A DNA stretch of 64,000 bases, taken from NCBI RefSeq assembly GCF_036785885.1, contig NC_092323.1, forward strand, positions 7,882,501 to 7,946,500, read 5' to 3'. The stretch is from Coffea arabica (lineage: Eukaryota; Streptophyta; Magnoliopsida; Gentianales; Rubiaceae). The notes under the pieces are model-generated. The model did not search any database. It saw only the letters and a list, made by a program, of their open reading frames with translations, and was not told the origin of the DNA. Shown piece by piece: positions 33,216 to 45,442 of this stretch (position 1 is its first letter; every line of letters starts with the position of its first letter). Made by a program: the position numbers and the translations under genes.

Positions 33216-36200
33216 ATGGATGGAAACAGGAACAATTTTCTGAAGCAACGGCCGAGCGCACACTTCAAGAAAAAAGCAGGTCCTAAAAAAGGAAAATGGC
33301 ATAATTCTGGCCATGAAGAGTCCTCTGAAGATTCACTTTCTTCGGACACTGTTTACCGGATACTTTGTCAGTCTAGGAAGATAGGTAGTGTTATTGGAAA
33401 AGGTGGTGGTATTATCAAAGCCCTGAGAGAGGAGACCCAAGCGAAGATCACAGTTGCTGATGCTGTTCCTGGATCAGATGAAAGAGTCATACTTATTGTC
33501 AGTCCTTCCGCAAAACTAGCAAGAAGACAGAATGCTGACAAGGATGTTGATGATCAGGATACTGATTCAAAAGAGCATCTGATGGAGCCCCATTGTGCAG
33601 CCCAAGCTGCTCTCTTGAAAGTTCATGACAGAATCGTCGAGGAAGACCTGGGCGGGGCAGATAATGATGACAAAAATGAAATCGTGGTCACTGCACGGCT
33701 TCTTGTTCCAAATAATGTGGTTGGATGCCTTTTAGGTAAAAAAGGGGATGTCATACAGAGATTGCGTGGTGAGACTGGTGCCAGCATACGTGTGCTTCCA
33801 GCAGACCATCTTCCTTCCTGCGCCATGAATACTGATGAATTGGTGCAGGTAAGTCAGCTTTGTTTGGGAGGATTCCCTCTCATTTGTTTACTTGTAATTT
33901 CTTGCTTACAATTTTGTTATTCACCAAATTTGCATGAATATGAGCTTTTTCTTTACGTGAAGTTCAGATATCATGTGTGTGACTGGATTAGTCAGAAATT
34001 TGTCTTTGGCTGTTGTTGCCATGTCTTGTTGATGCATCTCTGCATGTATGTGCTGTAAATGTCTCGGTTCAGGATCATTACCAGATGACCATTGTATTAC
34101 TTTCCTACTTCAAATCTCTTTTGGCTTGAAAACCAACGTAAAAAATGACAAAGAAATTCCAGATCAATCCAACTACAGCTTGATCAAACCCAATCAGCTT
34201 TTACTTCTATTGACGAGCGAGAGGGAGTGAGGGATGTTAGTCAAAACATGTTCAAGAAAGGGTGAGCTTCGTGTGTTACAGAGAGATGTCCCTGGTTGAA
34301 ACTTACAACTTGTTATGGGGGACCTATTGTAAATGGTAATGGCTGGTGATATCGAGTCTTCAAGCTCGGAGCTTACTGTGGTCTTCGACTTTAAGTTTCT
34401 CACTTTATCTGAGATAGAAGGGTACTGGGTTCTTCTGCCATAGTTAGGAATTTGTCAATGTCCTAGATTTGCATTTTCTTTAGGCTTCTTAGACTGGTAT
34501 GGGTTTGAAGATTGTTGTATCCCTCTGGACATTTTTAGCTTCACACCTTTCCTTTCTTCAGTTCAGAAGTAGTATATAGTGTTCTCTCATTTATTTAGTT
34601 ACAAACTTCAGAAGAGGGTTGCATGGTGTTTCCTCTGTAACTATTGATGTATACTTATTGTAGTACTCATCATTATCTTGTTGCATCGCTTTTTTGTGGT
34701 GGTGGCAGGGCAGTGGTTATTAACCACTTTCTTCAGTCTGACTCTAGTATATGGTGTTTTTACGCTCATTTCATTAAAACATAAATAGGTGGCTGGATGG
34801 TAAGGCCTTCTGTAACTTTGATCTGTACTTATTGTAGTACTCATATTATCTTGTTACATCCCCCTTTTTGGGGCAGGAGCAGAGGGTTTTTATTAACCTC
34901 CAGACAAATGCCTGTGAAGCTTCGAAACTGGGTCTTTCAGCATTACAGTTGAGGCGCTGACATGTGTTTGGGCTTTCCGTCTTGATGAACTACTTTACAA
35001 TTCAAGTTTGTTTGTTATGTTATAATTCTTTTCTGTTGAGAAGAATTTGATGTGCTTTGATTTTTATGTACAAGCACATCGTGGTTTGTGAAAACAGATC
35101 AGATGCTACCATTTTGATCAATAATTGAAGCTTAAAAATGTCTTTTCACCTTTTTGAATGTATTTGAGTGCCTGTGGGATCCTTTTAAGTAGAAAGGGTT
35201 TCTGACATGATAGGTTTCTGCAGATATCAGGTAAACCTGCAGTGGCAAAGAAAGCTCTGTATGAAGTGGCAACTTTGTTGCATCAAAATCCTCGCAAGGA
35301 CAAACTTCCTTTAAGTTTTCCTGCTTATGGTACTCAAGGTTTTCACCCCTCTGGTCCTCCCTTGGCAAATATGCCGCCTCCAGGAAATTTGACTTGGTCA
35401 CAGCGTAACCATGATGACCGTGGTATGCCTATGCCATGGCCAGAAAGATATGGAAATCTGCCTTCTGGCATTGGAAGTGATTTTGATGCTTTTCCTCCTG
35501 TCGGTGGTGAAGAAGCTCCGTCGGAGTTTTCAATAAAAATTTTGTGCTCAGCTGCAAAGATTGGTGGAGTAATTGGTAAAGGAGGCTTCAATGTGAAACA
35601 ATTACAGCAAGAGACAGGAGCTAGTATTCAAGTTGAGAATGTTTCCCCAGAATCAGACGAGAGAGTAATTCGTGTCTCCTCCTTTGAGGTTAGTAGATAT
35701 ATACTTCTGTTAATAATAGTAGCATACTGGGGTGATTGCTGAAGTCCATGTGTTTCAGGTTCTTTTGAATCCAAGATCACAAACTATTGATGCGATTCTT
35801 CATCTTCAAAATAAAACTAGTGAGTGTAATGAAAAAGGAGTTATCACTACACGACTTCTAGTTCCATCGAGTAAGGTTGGCTGCATTCTTGGGCAAGGAG
35901 GTCATGTTATCAATGAGATGAGAAGGAGAACTCTTGCAGATATACGTGTATTTTCCAAGGAAGACAAGCCCAAGTGTGCGTCTGATGATGAAGAACTTGT
36001 GCAGGTAAAGAATTGGAGCTTGCCCTTTTGGGATGATATACAATTCCGTGCACTTAATTTAATCTGGTCATTTGATCGGTTTGGACTTTTTTGAGCTTAG
36101 ATAACAATTTTTCATTATTCAAGCTTATATGTGCCTCTGATAATTCAGATATCAGGGAATTTTGGTGTTGCTAAAGATGCCCTAGCCGAGATTGCATCAA

Positions 36201-38509
36201 GACTCCGAACAAGATGCCTTCGAGATGCAAATCCTAAAGGTGAACCTGCTCCTTCCAGATCAGTCTCCGGGTATGTTCCTTCAGGGAACTTACCAGGTAG
36301 AGACCCGCTCCTATCTGGTGGCATAAGAGCTGGCAGCTCGGGTAGATATGAATTTTTTAAGGTAGGGCTGTGATGTCTTTGCCCTGTCAAAGAATATGTT
36401 AGAATTTCTTTCCCAACTTATTTGATACAGTTTGGCTAGCATTTCTCCGTGGAATACTGAATACTCAGGCGATTACTGCTTAGCTTTTGTGTTGAGCATG
36501 CTGTTTCATTTATTGCTTTCTTAGTTCCTTGTTATTTGGCATGTGTAGTAATTTCTTTGTTATGCTATCCATCCCTATCGCACTTAAACAATATAATATG
36601 CCCTTGTATTGCATACCAAATTGGGTCATATTCGTTGTTCATAAATGTTTTGATTGTGTTTATGGCTCTGGCACGTCCTTTATTTGTTTGGGAAACTGTA
36701 TTGTAGTAAGATGTTTCCTCATGAAATAAGTCCCTTGTTCTTAAATCATGATGATATTCTATTGAGTTGGGCCTTACATGTTGCTCATGAGTTGTACGCT
36801 TTGCTTGAAGGGCCGTGCTCATGAATATGAATCTCCACGGTATCCAGTCCCTCCAAGTGCTATGGGGTATTTCTGCTTCTTCGTTGTTTTTGATCCTATT
36901 TTATTAATTTAATCTGAATATAAAGCACTATTCTTTTAATACTTCAGATACAGTGATGCGAAGATCCATAACAATACTGTTGGTTCAATGATGGGACCTG
37001 GCAGGAGCAGTGTTGGTGAGGTGAGATTTCTCCTATAGATATATTGAAGGAATAGAGTTCTGTTCAGTAGGTGTGGTTTAACTTTAGCTTTTTGGCCTCT
37101 GGTTGAAGTGCAACTAAAATTAGATTGCAAGCTCTTTGCTTACAAATACATCATCACCATGTTGGGTTTACATCTCAGGTCCTAAGGGAGTTTTCCTGAA
37201 TCTGGTTACCTTATTTTTCTTGTAGTTTTCCTTTCGTAATGCTTTACAAGTTCTTAGAAGAGTGGTTATTGTGCTCTGATGTAACGTTTTTATTGCTGTG
37301 AAAACAAATGTGTTTTGCTCAATTGGATCACATTATTATTACTTTAAGCTCTGTATTGATTGAGAAATGTGTTCTGTGGACAAAAAGAAGGATAATTTGG
37401 TAGATGTACTGATATGAGTATACATGCACTATTGCGAGAAACTATCTAGAGCAAATGACACATATTGTCACTAAACTATTTAGAATTCTCTATTTTTGTC
37501 GCTAAACTATTTAGAATTCTCTACATTATGTGAGTAACTAAATTTTTTATTCAGTTAAAACGGCCATTCAACTAATTAAAGCATACATTTTGTGACCAAA
37601 AGTTGTAAATTTTCATTAGTTGAGTAGCTAGAGGTGCAAGTCATTACTAGTTGAGTGACAGAAGATATCCTTTTTTTTATTACTCAAATGATTATTTTGG
37701 CTAAATAAAAGGTTTAGTGACCAAAACAAAGAATGCCTAATAGACAAGTGACTGTTTTTGTCATTTTCTCTATTTTCTACTGTGGCTTGATCTTGAGATT
37801 GAGGTTCAATATTGACCACCGAAGAGGACGGATGGATTCCATTTTCATGCTTGCTTACTGCTCTTTCCAGGCAGGATGTCATTTATACCAAGATCATGGC
37901 TTTCCAATGTGAATAATAGGCGTTACCACACTATGGTTTCTTCCATGACTGGGCATTTCATGTTGCCTTTCTGTTGGTGACAACTTTGTCCTTTAAAAGG
38001 ACTAAACGGTTATCCACTGTTTCATGCTGATAGAATACGAATCATTGTGACCTATCATATTTTCTTTAGACATTTCATTATGCTTGTAATGTTAATTCTG
38101 ACCTGAGGTTTTTGTCTGTTGAAGTGGGTTTACTGCCAATAAATTTGAGTTTCAACTGTGGGATTGGCTGCTAAACTGCTTTATTCAATCCCAGATTGCT
38201 GTCACGAGGTTGAAGCTTCAGGACTCTCTGTCTGGTCCTGGCCGTCTTGGCGACTTTTGGCGTTCTTCTGATCACTTAAATGCCGCACAAAGTGTGGTTC
38301 AGGCTTTTGGTTCGCCGGCTGGAAAGAGCAACAATTTTCAACGGGATCCTTATCAAAGTTATAGTGCACAACAGGGTATCTACCATGGCACTAATGCTTC
38401 ACATAATTCGTACCAAAATCTCAACGCTCAGCAGGCTCCATATCAAAACATAAATATGCAGCAGGCCCCGTACCAGAACATTGGTGCACAAGGTTCTTAC
38501 CAGTACTAA
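33216..38509 (+). CDS. five-KH-domain RNA-binding protein, HEN4-like
   Basis: Nuclear poly(C)-binding-type protein expected to act in pre-mRNA processing. Coding exons: 33216-33848, 35224-35688, 35759-36004, 36149-36361, 36811-36866, 36948-37020 and 38195-38509 (TAA). All junctions are GT..AG and in frame, giving 666 aa. KH domains sit in two pairs plus one, with GXXG loops GKGG (61-64), GKKG (174-177), GKGG (329-332) and GQGG (411-414). A fifth, weak one has GPGR at 554-557 and is split by intron 6. Its second half reads AVTRLKLQDSLSGPG, then SSDHLNAAQSVVQAF. The N-terminus is basic and Gly/Lys-rich. The C-terminus is a Gln/Asn/Tyr-rich tail with repeated QQAPYQN units, suggesting a low-complexity interaction region. 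Intron 1 is 1375 bp and intron 6 is 1174 bp, the latter carrying a transposon. The family is clear; exact orthology is not. Confidence 0.93.
37449..37770. mobile_element. miniature element inside intron 6 of the KH gene
   Basis: The left end GAGCAAATGACACATATTGT and the right end (reverse-complemented GAGAAAATGACAAAAACAGT) are inverted, followed on both sides by CACTAAAC-like repeats. They resemble Mutator-like termini. Flanking 9-mers do not match cleanly, so the class is inferred from end sequence only. Confidence 0.6.
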
Positions 38510-39990
38510 TGTGAGATTTAAGCATTTTTTGTATCATAGGCTCGTTTCCTTTTGATAATTTTCTATTGTTGCTGGCTAACCAGTGCACATGGCTATAGAT
38601 TTAGATTAGCATTGACATAGTGACATGAATTTCTTGTTCTTATCTGCCATACTGCTGTATTTTGGGACTATGAATTATACAGTCTCTTCTGATGTTGGGC
38701 ATCAACTTCTTCGCCTCATCATATAATCTAGGACATTTTGTAGAACATCAGTTGCATTTTTTTTTCCTTTTACATAGGTAGGAGTCGTGGTTCTGAACTC
38801 TTTACTTCTGGCCAAAGGCATCCGTCTGTTTACCAGCTATGGGAACGTGCCAGTTTTATTTTGGCTTACATGCGTCAATGCTGTATTGATTTGTGGCGTT
38901 CTAGACCATTTCCGGTGTTGTGCCCTTTTATTTTTGCTAGCACGGAGGCTACATGCCATACTGGCAACAGTGAACTAGCAAATTAAAGGTTTCTGTAACA
39001 GTATTTGAAACCAGAATACTGGCAGAATTGTAGTTATTCATTGGAAAAACTTACTTTGCTTGTATTGTATTGTTGTAGACTTTTGTTCGAAAGCTAATGC
39101 TGTTTATTAACAAAATCTAGTTGTGGATGTGGATGTGTGGATTGATGTCATTTATGTCTGGGCTGGTTTTCATTTGCTTTAACGACTTGTGCTTGATTGT
39201 GCTGCTGATTAGATGTGGTTAAATCCAATATAAATAAAATTATTAATATTTGGAAGTAAATTTAGGAATAAGGTAAATATAGCCAAGCATGTCCCCATCA
39301 TCTTGCTATTAAATAATTTTGTTCCCGTAAAATTTGGACATTTAAGCATCTTGTGGTTCGAGTCAAAGTGTGTATTAATTAAACTGGATCTACTACACAG
39401 AAACAGAATGGCAGGCACAGAGTGAATAATAATTAATGCATGAGAGTCCCTCAAATCTTTGCAAATTACTCAACTAAACTTGATAACATCTCAAGTACTT
39501 TTTAAAGTGAGTTATGTGAAGAAACTTAAAATGGGCTAAGTTAATCATGCGGAAAAATTAGTTAGATATGTTATTGGACATTTTTCATTGAGGTCTGCTA
39601 CAGAAGTGTGAAGTTTAACAGCCCAATTTCTCCATCTCGGTGGTTGCTGGAGATGGTTTACTTCAATATGGTTCTTGTGGACCTCTCGTAGGTCGTAGCC
39701 CATATCACATGAGAAGCCCCGAAACCGAGATTGCATCAATATAAGCTTGCGCAACTTTTAGCCCACTGATTTCTAATATCGTGCAAAAAGATTCTAAAGT
39801 GAGGTTTTGGTTACGAGTCTAGCTGTGCTTCGGGGCTTCCTAGTTCCTATAAGAGGCAAAAAATTTTAATTACAATATGGCGTGGGTGCACTTTGGATAT
39901 TTAATCCCTCTTCCACGAATTTTTTTTATTAGTATGAAATGTCTATTTTGTTCCTTAATTAAAATTATATAAAATATAAATTTATATTTC
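38510..39990. other. KH gene 3' UTR and gene-free spacer
   Basis: The first few hundred bases are presumably the KH 3' UTR. No other gene or repeat was recognised. Confidence 0.45.
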
Positions 39991-40245
39991 TTAAATTCAA
40001 TTAGGCTCGATTGATCTCGAATTAAGTTCGTTTGGGTTCGATGAGCACGAACTCGATTTCAAGCTCAAGTAATGTAAAACAAAATCGAATTTGAATTCGA
40101 TTTCAACTTTCAAGAGTTCGATGAGTTCAAAGCCTCGAACTCGAGATCCGGTCCAAATTTTTTAATTCGAGTTCAGGTTGAGTTCGAGTCCAAATTTATT
40201 CAATTTGAGTCAAGCTCGAACAGTGACTCGACTCGGTTGCATGCC
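39990..40245. mobile_element. decayed GAGCTC-type hAT miniature element
   Basis: It has the same TCGAACTCGA/GAGTTCGAG-rich composition as the element at 23838-24231, ending CGACTCGGTTGCATGCCTGTCC-like. The termini are eroded and no TSD is visible. Confidence 0.6.
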
Positions 40246-41096
40246 TGTCCGCAATGGCATTTCTTTTTTCAGCCAAATTGTCCTATTGAAATTTATCCAC
40301 CTTCTTGTTTGTTTGGATGTTTAGTCTCCTCATGTGGGAATGTGGATGCGCATCAATTTGGATTTGTCTAAGTAGGAGAAATGGATGCCAGATTGTAATC
40401 GAATCATATATTCTTTGACATGACATGCTTTTAGAAACCACCATAGTTGACCTCAACGCTTGATCGTCTGCATGGTACAAAAGTACGGCAATCAAAGTTC
40501 TAAGCTACCGTAAATGCAAGTCTCCATCATATTATTTGTGCTCCGCAAAAATGCAACCTTTCCGTCCACATTATTCCGCCTTTATCTATGGGTTCAGATT
40601 TAGGTAGAACATGTTTTCAAAAACTCAATGGTTCAAACTGTGCTACATATTAAGTGATATGACACAATTTGAACCATCAAATCTTTGAAAATTAGATCTA
40701 TTCAAGTCCAGACCTTTCCTATGAGAATCATATGGTGAGTGGCACCTTTAAGGATAAGTTGTAGTAGAATTTTCTCCGAAGTAGGTTACACACTTGCGAG
40801 CCTAAGATCCAAATTTACATCATTGCACATATCACTGTAATTTATAAAATGTGCTAGTTGGACTACTATTTATTTGATTTATTGCGAGAAAATTTTGATA
40901 AGTCAAATTCCGATACTTACATTTCATGAATTTAGACCAGTTATTTCTCTTTTCTTTTTCCTATTTTCATTCAGAAGGGGAAAAAAAAATCAAGTCTACA
41001 ATGAGTTGAACTTAATTATACGCGATTACCAGTACATTATATTGAAAGCTATGAATTTTGGTTGAAGAAACCTATTATTTGGAGTAATAGCAAGTG
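40246..41096. other. gene-free stretch
   Basis: No gene or clear repeat recognised. Confidence 0.4.
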
Positions 41097-41262
41097 TGTT
41101 TGGTTAAAGTATTATTTGAAATATTATTTGGAATAATCACTGTAATATTTTTTGTGATGTGATGTATGTGAAATAAAAAGATAATTGAGAATATAAAAAG
41201 GTGGATTGAGAAATGTGTTTATGATACAAGCGAAATATTACGTGAAATAATTCAACAATCCT
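41097..41262. mobile_element. MITE, copy 2 of the family at 31458
   Basis: It begins TGTTTGGTT and shares the TTTTTGTGATGTGATGTATG(T)GAAATAAAAAGATAATTGAGAA block with the copy at 31458-31620. The right end is eroded (CAACAATCC). Confidence 0.6.
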
Positions 41263-44200
41263 AGCATTTTCTGCTTTTATTTGGACACGATTCAAATTTT
41301 TCTGAGTCAAATCGATCCAATGATCCCCGGTTCAAAAAGCTTGGGTAAATGTCCGAAATTTCATGATTGCAGTGGAGTTTCTATTGAGATCGTCATTTTC
41401 TCGTGTGCTGGAGGAAGCTAGCTAGTGCTTCTCCAACTTGGCCACTCTCTGAACATATTGTGGTGTTAGATCAAAATGGTATCTGCTCTGATGCTTCTCA
41501 TCTCCAATCCAAGCCCACTTAGTCTCATCTTCACTGCATGCCCACGCCACTAGAAGATCCATTCGACTGTTCTATCATCTCAATTCACACTTGTCACTTC
41601 ACTGGGTGTTGGTTTTATTTTTGCGTCAAGAACGGTGGCGTACGTGCTCTATTTAGTCACCACTTGCGTTTTTAGTCTGGATTGAATTTGTTGGTCGGAC
41701 AGCGTTGATTTGGCTTTCATGTTTAGCTAGCCCAGTGAGTAGAAACTGCATCTTGCCGCTCATGAATTCTTCTTCAGATCAGAAGCAAATGCTTTCTGCA
41801 GCTCCAAACCATGGTAGGGTGGAAATGTGCAATCCATCTTCTATTCAGCTTCTTATCCCATTACTTGTCCCACTTTTTATTATACTGCCATTTATCCTTT
41901 ATAAACATTACATTTCAATTCTTTTTTAGTTCCTTAACTTCCAATAGCAACCAACTGGATTAAAAAAAAAAATTGGCTGAAAAACAGTATCCTATAGAAA
42001 AACAAGAAGTACAACAAAAAATTCATCGAAGTCCTATTTTTCTGTGATGTTTTACTTTATTTTAGGCTGTCGAATCTTTATGTTTTAACCCATCAGCAGT
42101 TATTTTGGAATTTAAAGAAATAAAAAAGAATTTAATGTGAATGTTTATGAAGAAGAAACGATAATATAATAAAAAATGAAATAGAAAGTGGGATAGATAA
42201 AAGATTCATTCCGATGAAATTATGTTGTTACCAAGTCACGCACGTGCTAACTAAGGTAGACTTTTGGGCTCAATGGAGGGATGGCAGGGGAATTGCAAGT
42301 ATGTAAAAGCTTTTCTATTTTTTTTTTGGTAAATAAAAATTTAGATGAATTGTGCTCCGATCACCATCACTAGTTAGGACATGCCTTTGAGACTATAGAT
42401 CAAGCGTCCTTACAGATCGCTCACCAACACTACCCTTACATCGATAGCGGATTTCGAATACGTGATCTTTTGTAAGGAAGTGATCTATCCTTAAAGCGTT
42501 GAATGCATATTCAGCACAATGTGGAATATGTTGGTAGTAGGGACTCTTGGATAAGATGACCGACCATCTAATGTGTGCATCCCTTGAATTGGTCCGACAG
42601 CAGTAGAGGCATCCGTCCATCGATATGTCTATTTCATTAGGATTGCTGGCCATCTTGCTTAAGTTGAACACTTGAGATCATGAGATGTATGTGAAATGCG
42701 TGGGAATAATGCTAAGATGTTGAAAACAATTCCTCAGTTGTAAATGCGAGGAAGATAATGCTCTCATTTTCTCGTGTCCATATTGACTAATGTAAAAGAA
42801 TAGCAGTAGCAACCACCAAGAATTACCGGATTAGTGGAATCTCATGCACTGCCATTTTCACATAGTCCTCCCATTCTCGAAAGTTTAATTTCTCTTGGCG
42901 TAAATCCTCAACTTGTCTTGCGTCTCTTTTGTTGGTGGCCTCATCCATGGCCTATTCATCAGTCAGCCCTCCGACTTTTACCATGCATTGCCTTGCCCAT
43001 AAAATCAAAATGTAGTGGGAAAAGTTTTAAGGTCGAGGTTAATTTTGTGCCAAAACTTTCTTAGCAACTGAATAACGGGACGGTTGACGGCACAAATTGA
43101 AAGAAGCCAGAGGAGTCGACCATTAGTATTTGAATGCTGAGTACCAAAACCATATCCAACGAAATCTTGGAAGATTGCTTGAAGAAAGTCAGCTCGCACT
43201 GAAACACCACCACCACCGACACATCAATTACCCCCCTCATATCCAAACGCCTTTCGATGGGCGTTTTGGAAGGTTTTCATCCTAACAATTACAACGGTTG
43301 CTAATTTGTCTTCTTCTTTTTTTTTTTTTTTTGACCTTTTCGTTTCTTCTGTCTTTGTAGGTTTTTTTTTTTTCTATTGGAGTTTAACAATAATATTTAT
43401 CTGCGCTCCACAATATTTTCGCGCTCCTACTTGACCAATTTGGAGAGTGATTCACATTGCTATTATTATCTCCAGCATTTCCGCATCGACAGTTCAACTT
43501 CCCTCAATTCAATTCACAGTGCACAGCTCCCTCTCCCTGCCATTGAAACGTTTTACCATCTTTTACTTGTTCCCTTTGTCGCTCTCTGCTCCCACGTATC
43601 CAAACTCAGGTCGTCTTAGTCTTATTACACAAATTTCTACATCACTCAACATTGCCTCTTAATTCCTCAACCTCACGACCTTTTTGCAAACCTCTGGAGT
43701 CAAAGATTACAACGCAAGCCATGGCATTATGACATAGATTTGAGAGCAGCACCAAGCATTTGTATCACAAACACAAAACATATGTAGTTGCACATCTACT
43801 GGACACCCATAACCTAAATAAGTCCAGCACAAAATTTTCAGCTGGTATAAAATGTCAATTACATTTTCTGAGAATTAGATTCATCCGGAGTGATGATGGG
43901 TGAAAGGAAAGGATAAGGGAAGTTCGGTGGGGGGACAGAGCGTCGGGGGAAAATGTAAGAGGGCCCCTGAAAGAGATCTAATATATAGTACAAGTTGCCA
44001 ATAATTTTGGTCCAAAAGTTTTAACTTGGTAGGTCTGGGGTCCGAGGACCAATAGCTCCTACTTTTGGTGTCGAACCTAACAGTTATCAGTTAGCTTGAG
44101 AATAGAAGAAATGGAAAGCACGTGGAAATAATAAAAAGGAAAAGTTAGAGAGCTTGGAATGGAGTCAACAGCTCTTGATGAACAGCAAATAGATTGAGGG

Positions 44201-44660
44201 ATTGTTGCAAGGAAGAGGCATATTTATCCTAAAAGGTTTAAAATAGAAGTATTGGAGGGTGGGGCTACAAAATGAGTTTTTGTTCGTTCAAGTGGAGCTC
44301 TTTAATTAGTTCTAATCAATTAATATTAGATATGTCAAGTAGTTGGTCCGAATCAAGATTAAATTTTTTTTTTTCAAAATTAAAGCGCAAATAGCAGTAA
44401 CAACCCCTCCCCAAGAAAAAAAAAAAAAGAAGATTGAGGTGGGGATGTAAAGCATTAAGAATGTGCACAAATGGGGGGACAACCCCATTATATTTGACTT
44501 TAAATTTTGGCAGCCCTAGATACTCGTTAATTTCATATGTCGCCCACTTTGAATCTGAAGCTTTATAACACATATGGGATGGACGATCAATCGATTGGAC
44601 TGGAAATATGAGGTCCATTTTCACAGAAGAAAGAGTCTTCAATTAGCTGATACATCATGT
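41263..44660. other. gene-free region
   Basis: No gene recognised. 42310-42680 has a T-run and a B-box-like inverse (TTTCGAATACGTGATC) that might be a decayed minus-strand SINE. Short open frames at 42834-43662 have no family resemblance. Confidence 0.4.
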
Positions 44661-44662
44661 TA

Positions 44663-45440
44663 CTCACTCCATCCTATTTTGATAGTTCTAATTTTTTTTT
44701 CACATGTTACTCACTTTGTTAGAAAAACAAATTTAGATCGCTATTTTCTTAAAATACCCTTATACTTATTAAATAGAGTACAACTTTATATTCATTATTC
44801 ATAGGAATTTGAATTGATAGTCAAAAAAGAATCGATCCTCATTTTACATTAGTTCACATTTTCAATAAAAAAGTTTAGCCGCCTAATATTTCATTTCATA
44901 ATCAAAAAGTTTCATCAGCCTACTCCTCCATTTCATTTTCAATTTCCGCCAATAGTGCATTCAAATTCTTACCACCATGATTGTTTCAATTGAAATTATC
45001 AAAAAGTTTCAGCTGCCTAATACTCCATTTGATAATCAAAAGTTTCAGCCGCCTAATACTCCATTTCATTTTCAATCTTCCACCAATAGTGGATTCATGT
45101 TCTTCCCACCAAAATCGTCTTCAAGTTTTACACTGAACTCTATAAATATCTTGACATCATTTGTTTCCCTATTGATATAAATGAGCTTGAAAGAATAACA
45201 AAGTTGGCGGCTTTTCACGTATCAATATGCTTTAAAAAATCTAAATGTATTAAATGGGATAGGTTATATTCAATAACAATTTATATTAAATAAGGTAGTT
45301 TATACTAATAACAACCTACATTGAATAAGAGTATTTTATAAAAATTAAAAAATAACTACATTTTTTTCAATTGAAAAGTGGACTACAATATGAGACGGAC
45401 GAAAAAGAAAAATAGAACTATCAAAGTGGGACGGAGGGAG
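44663..45440. mobile_element. Stowaway/mariner-like element (778 bp)
   Basis: The right end, reverse-complemented, reads CTCCCTCCGTCCCACTTTGA, the canonical Stowaway/plant mariner terminus. The left end CTCACTCCATCCTATTTTGA is its diverged partner. A TA dinucleotide flanks both sides (44661-44662, 45441-45442). There is no transposase, so it is non-autonomous. The interior holds a ~134-bp tandem duplication (from about 44904 and 45038). Confidence 0.85.
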
Positions 45441-45442
45441 TA

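Noticed and set aside
42393..42671. 92-codon minus-strand open frame starting MFNLSKMASN
   Set aside because: No family resemblance; the stretch may be a decayed SINE.
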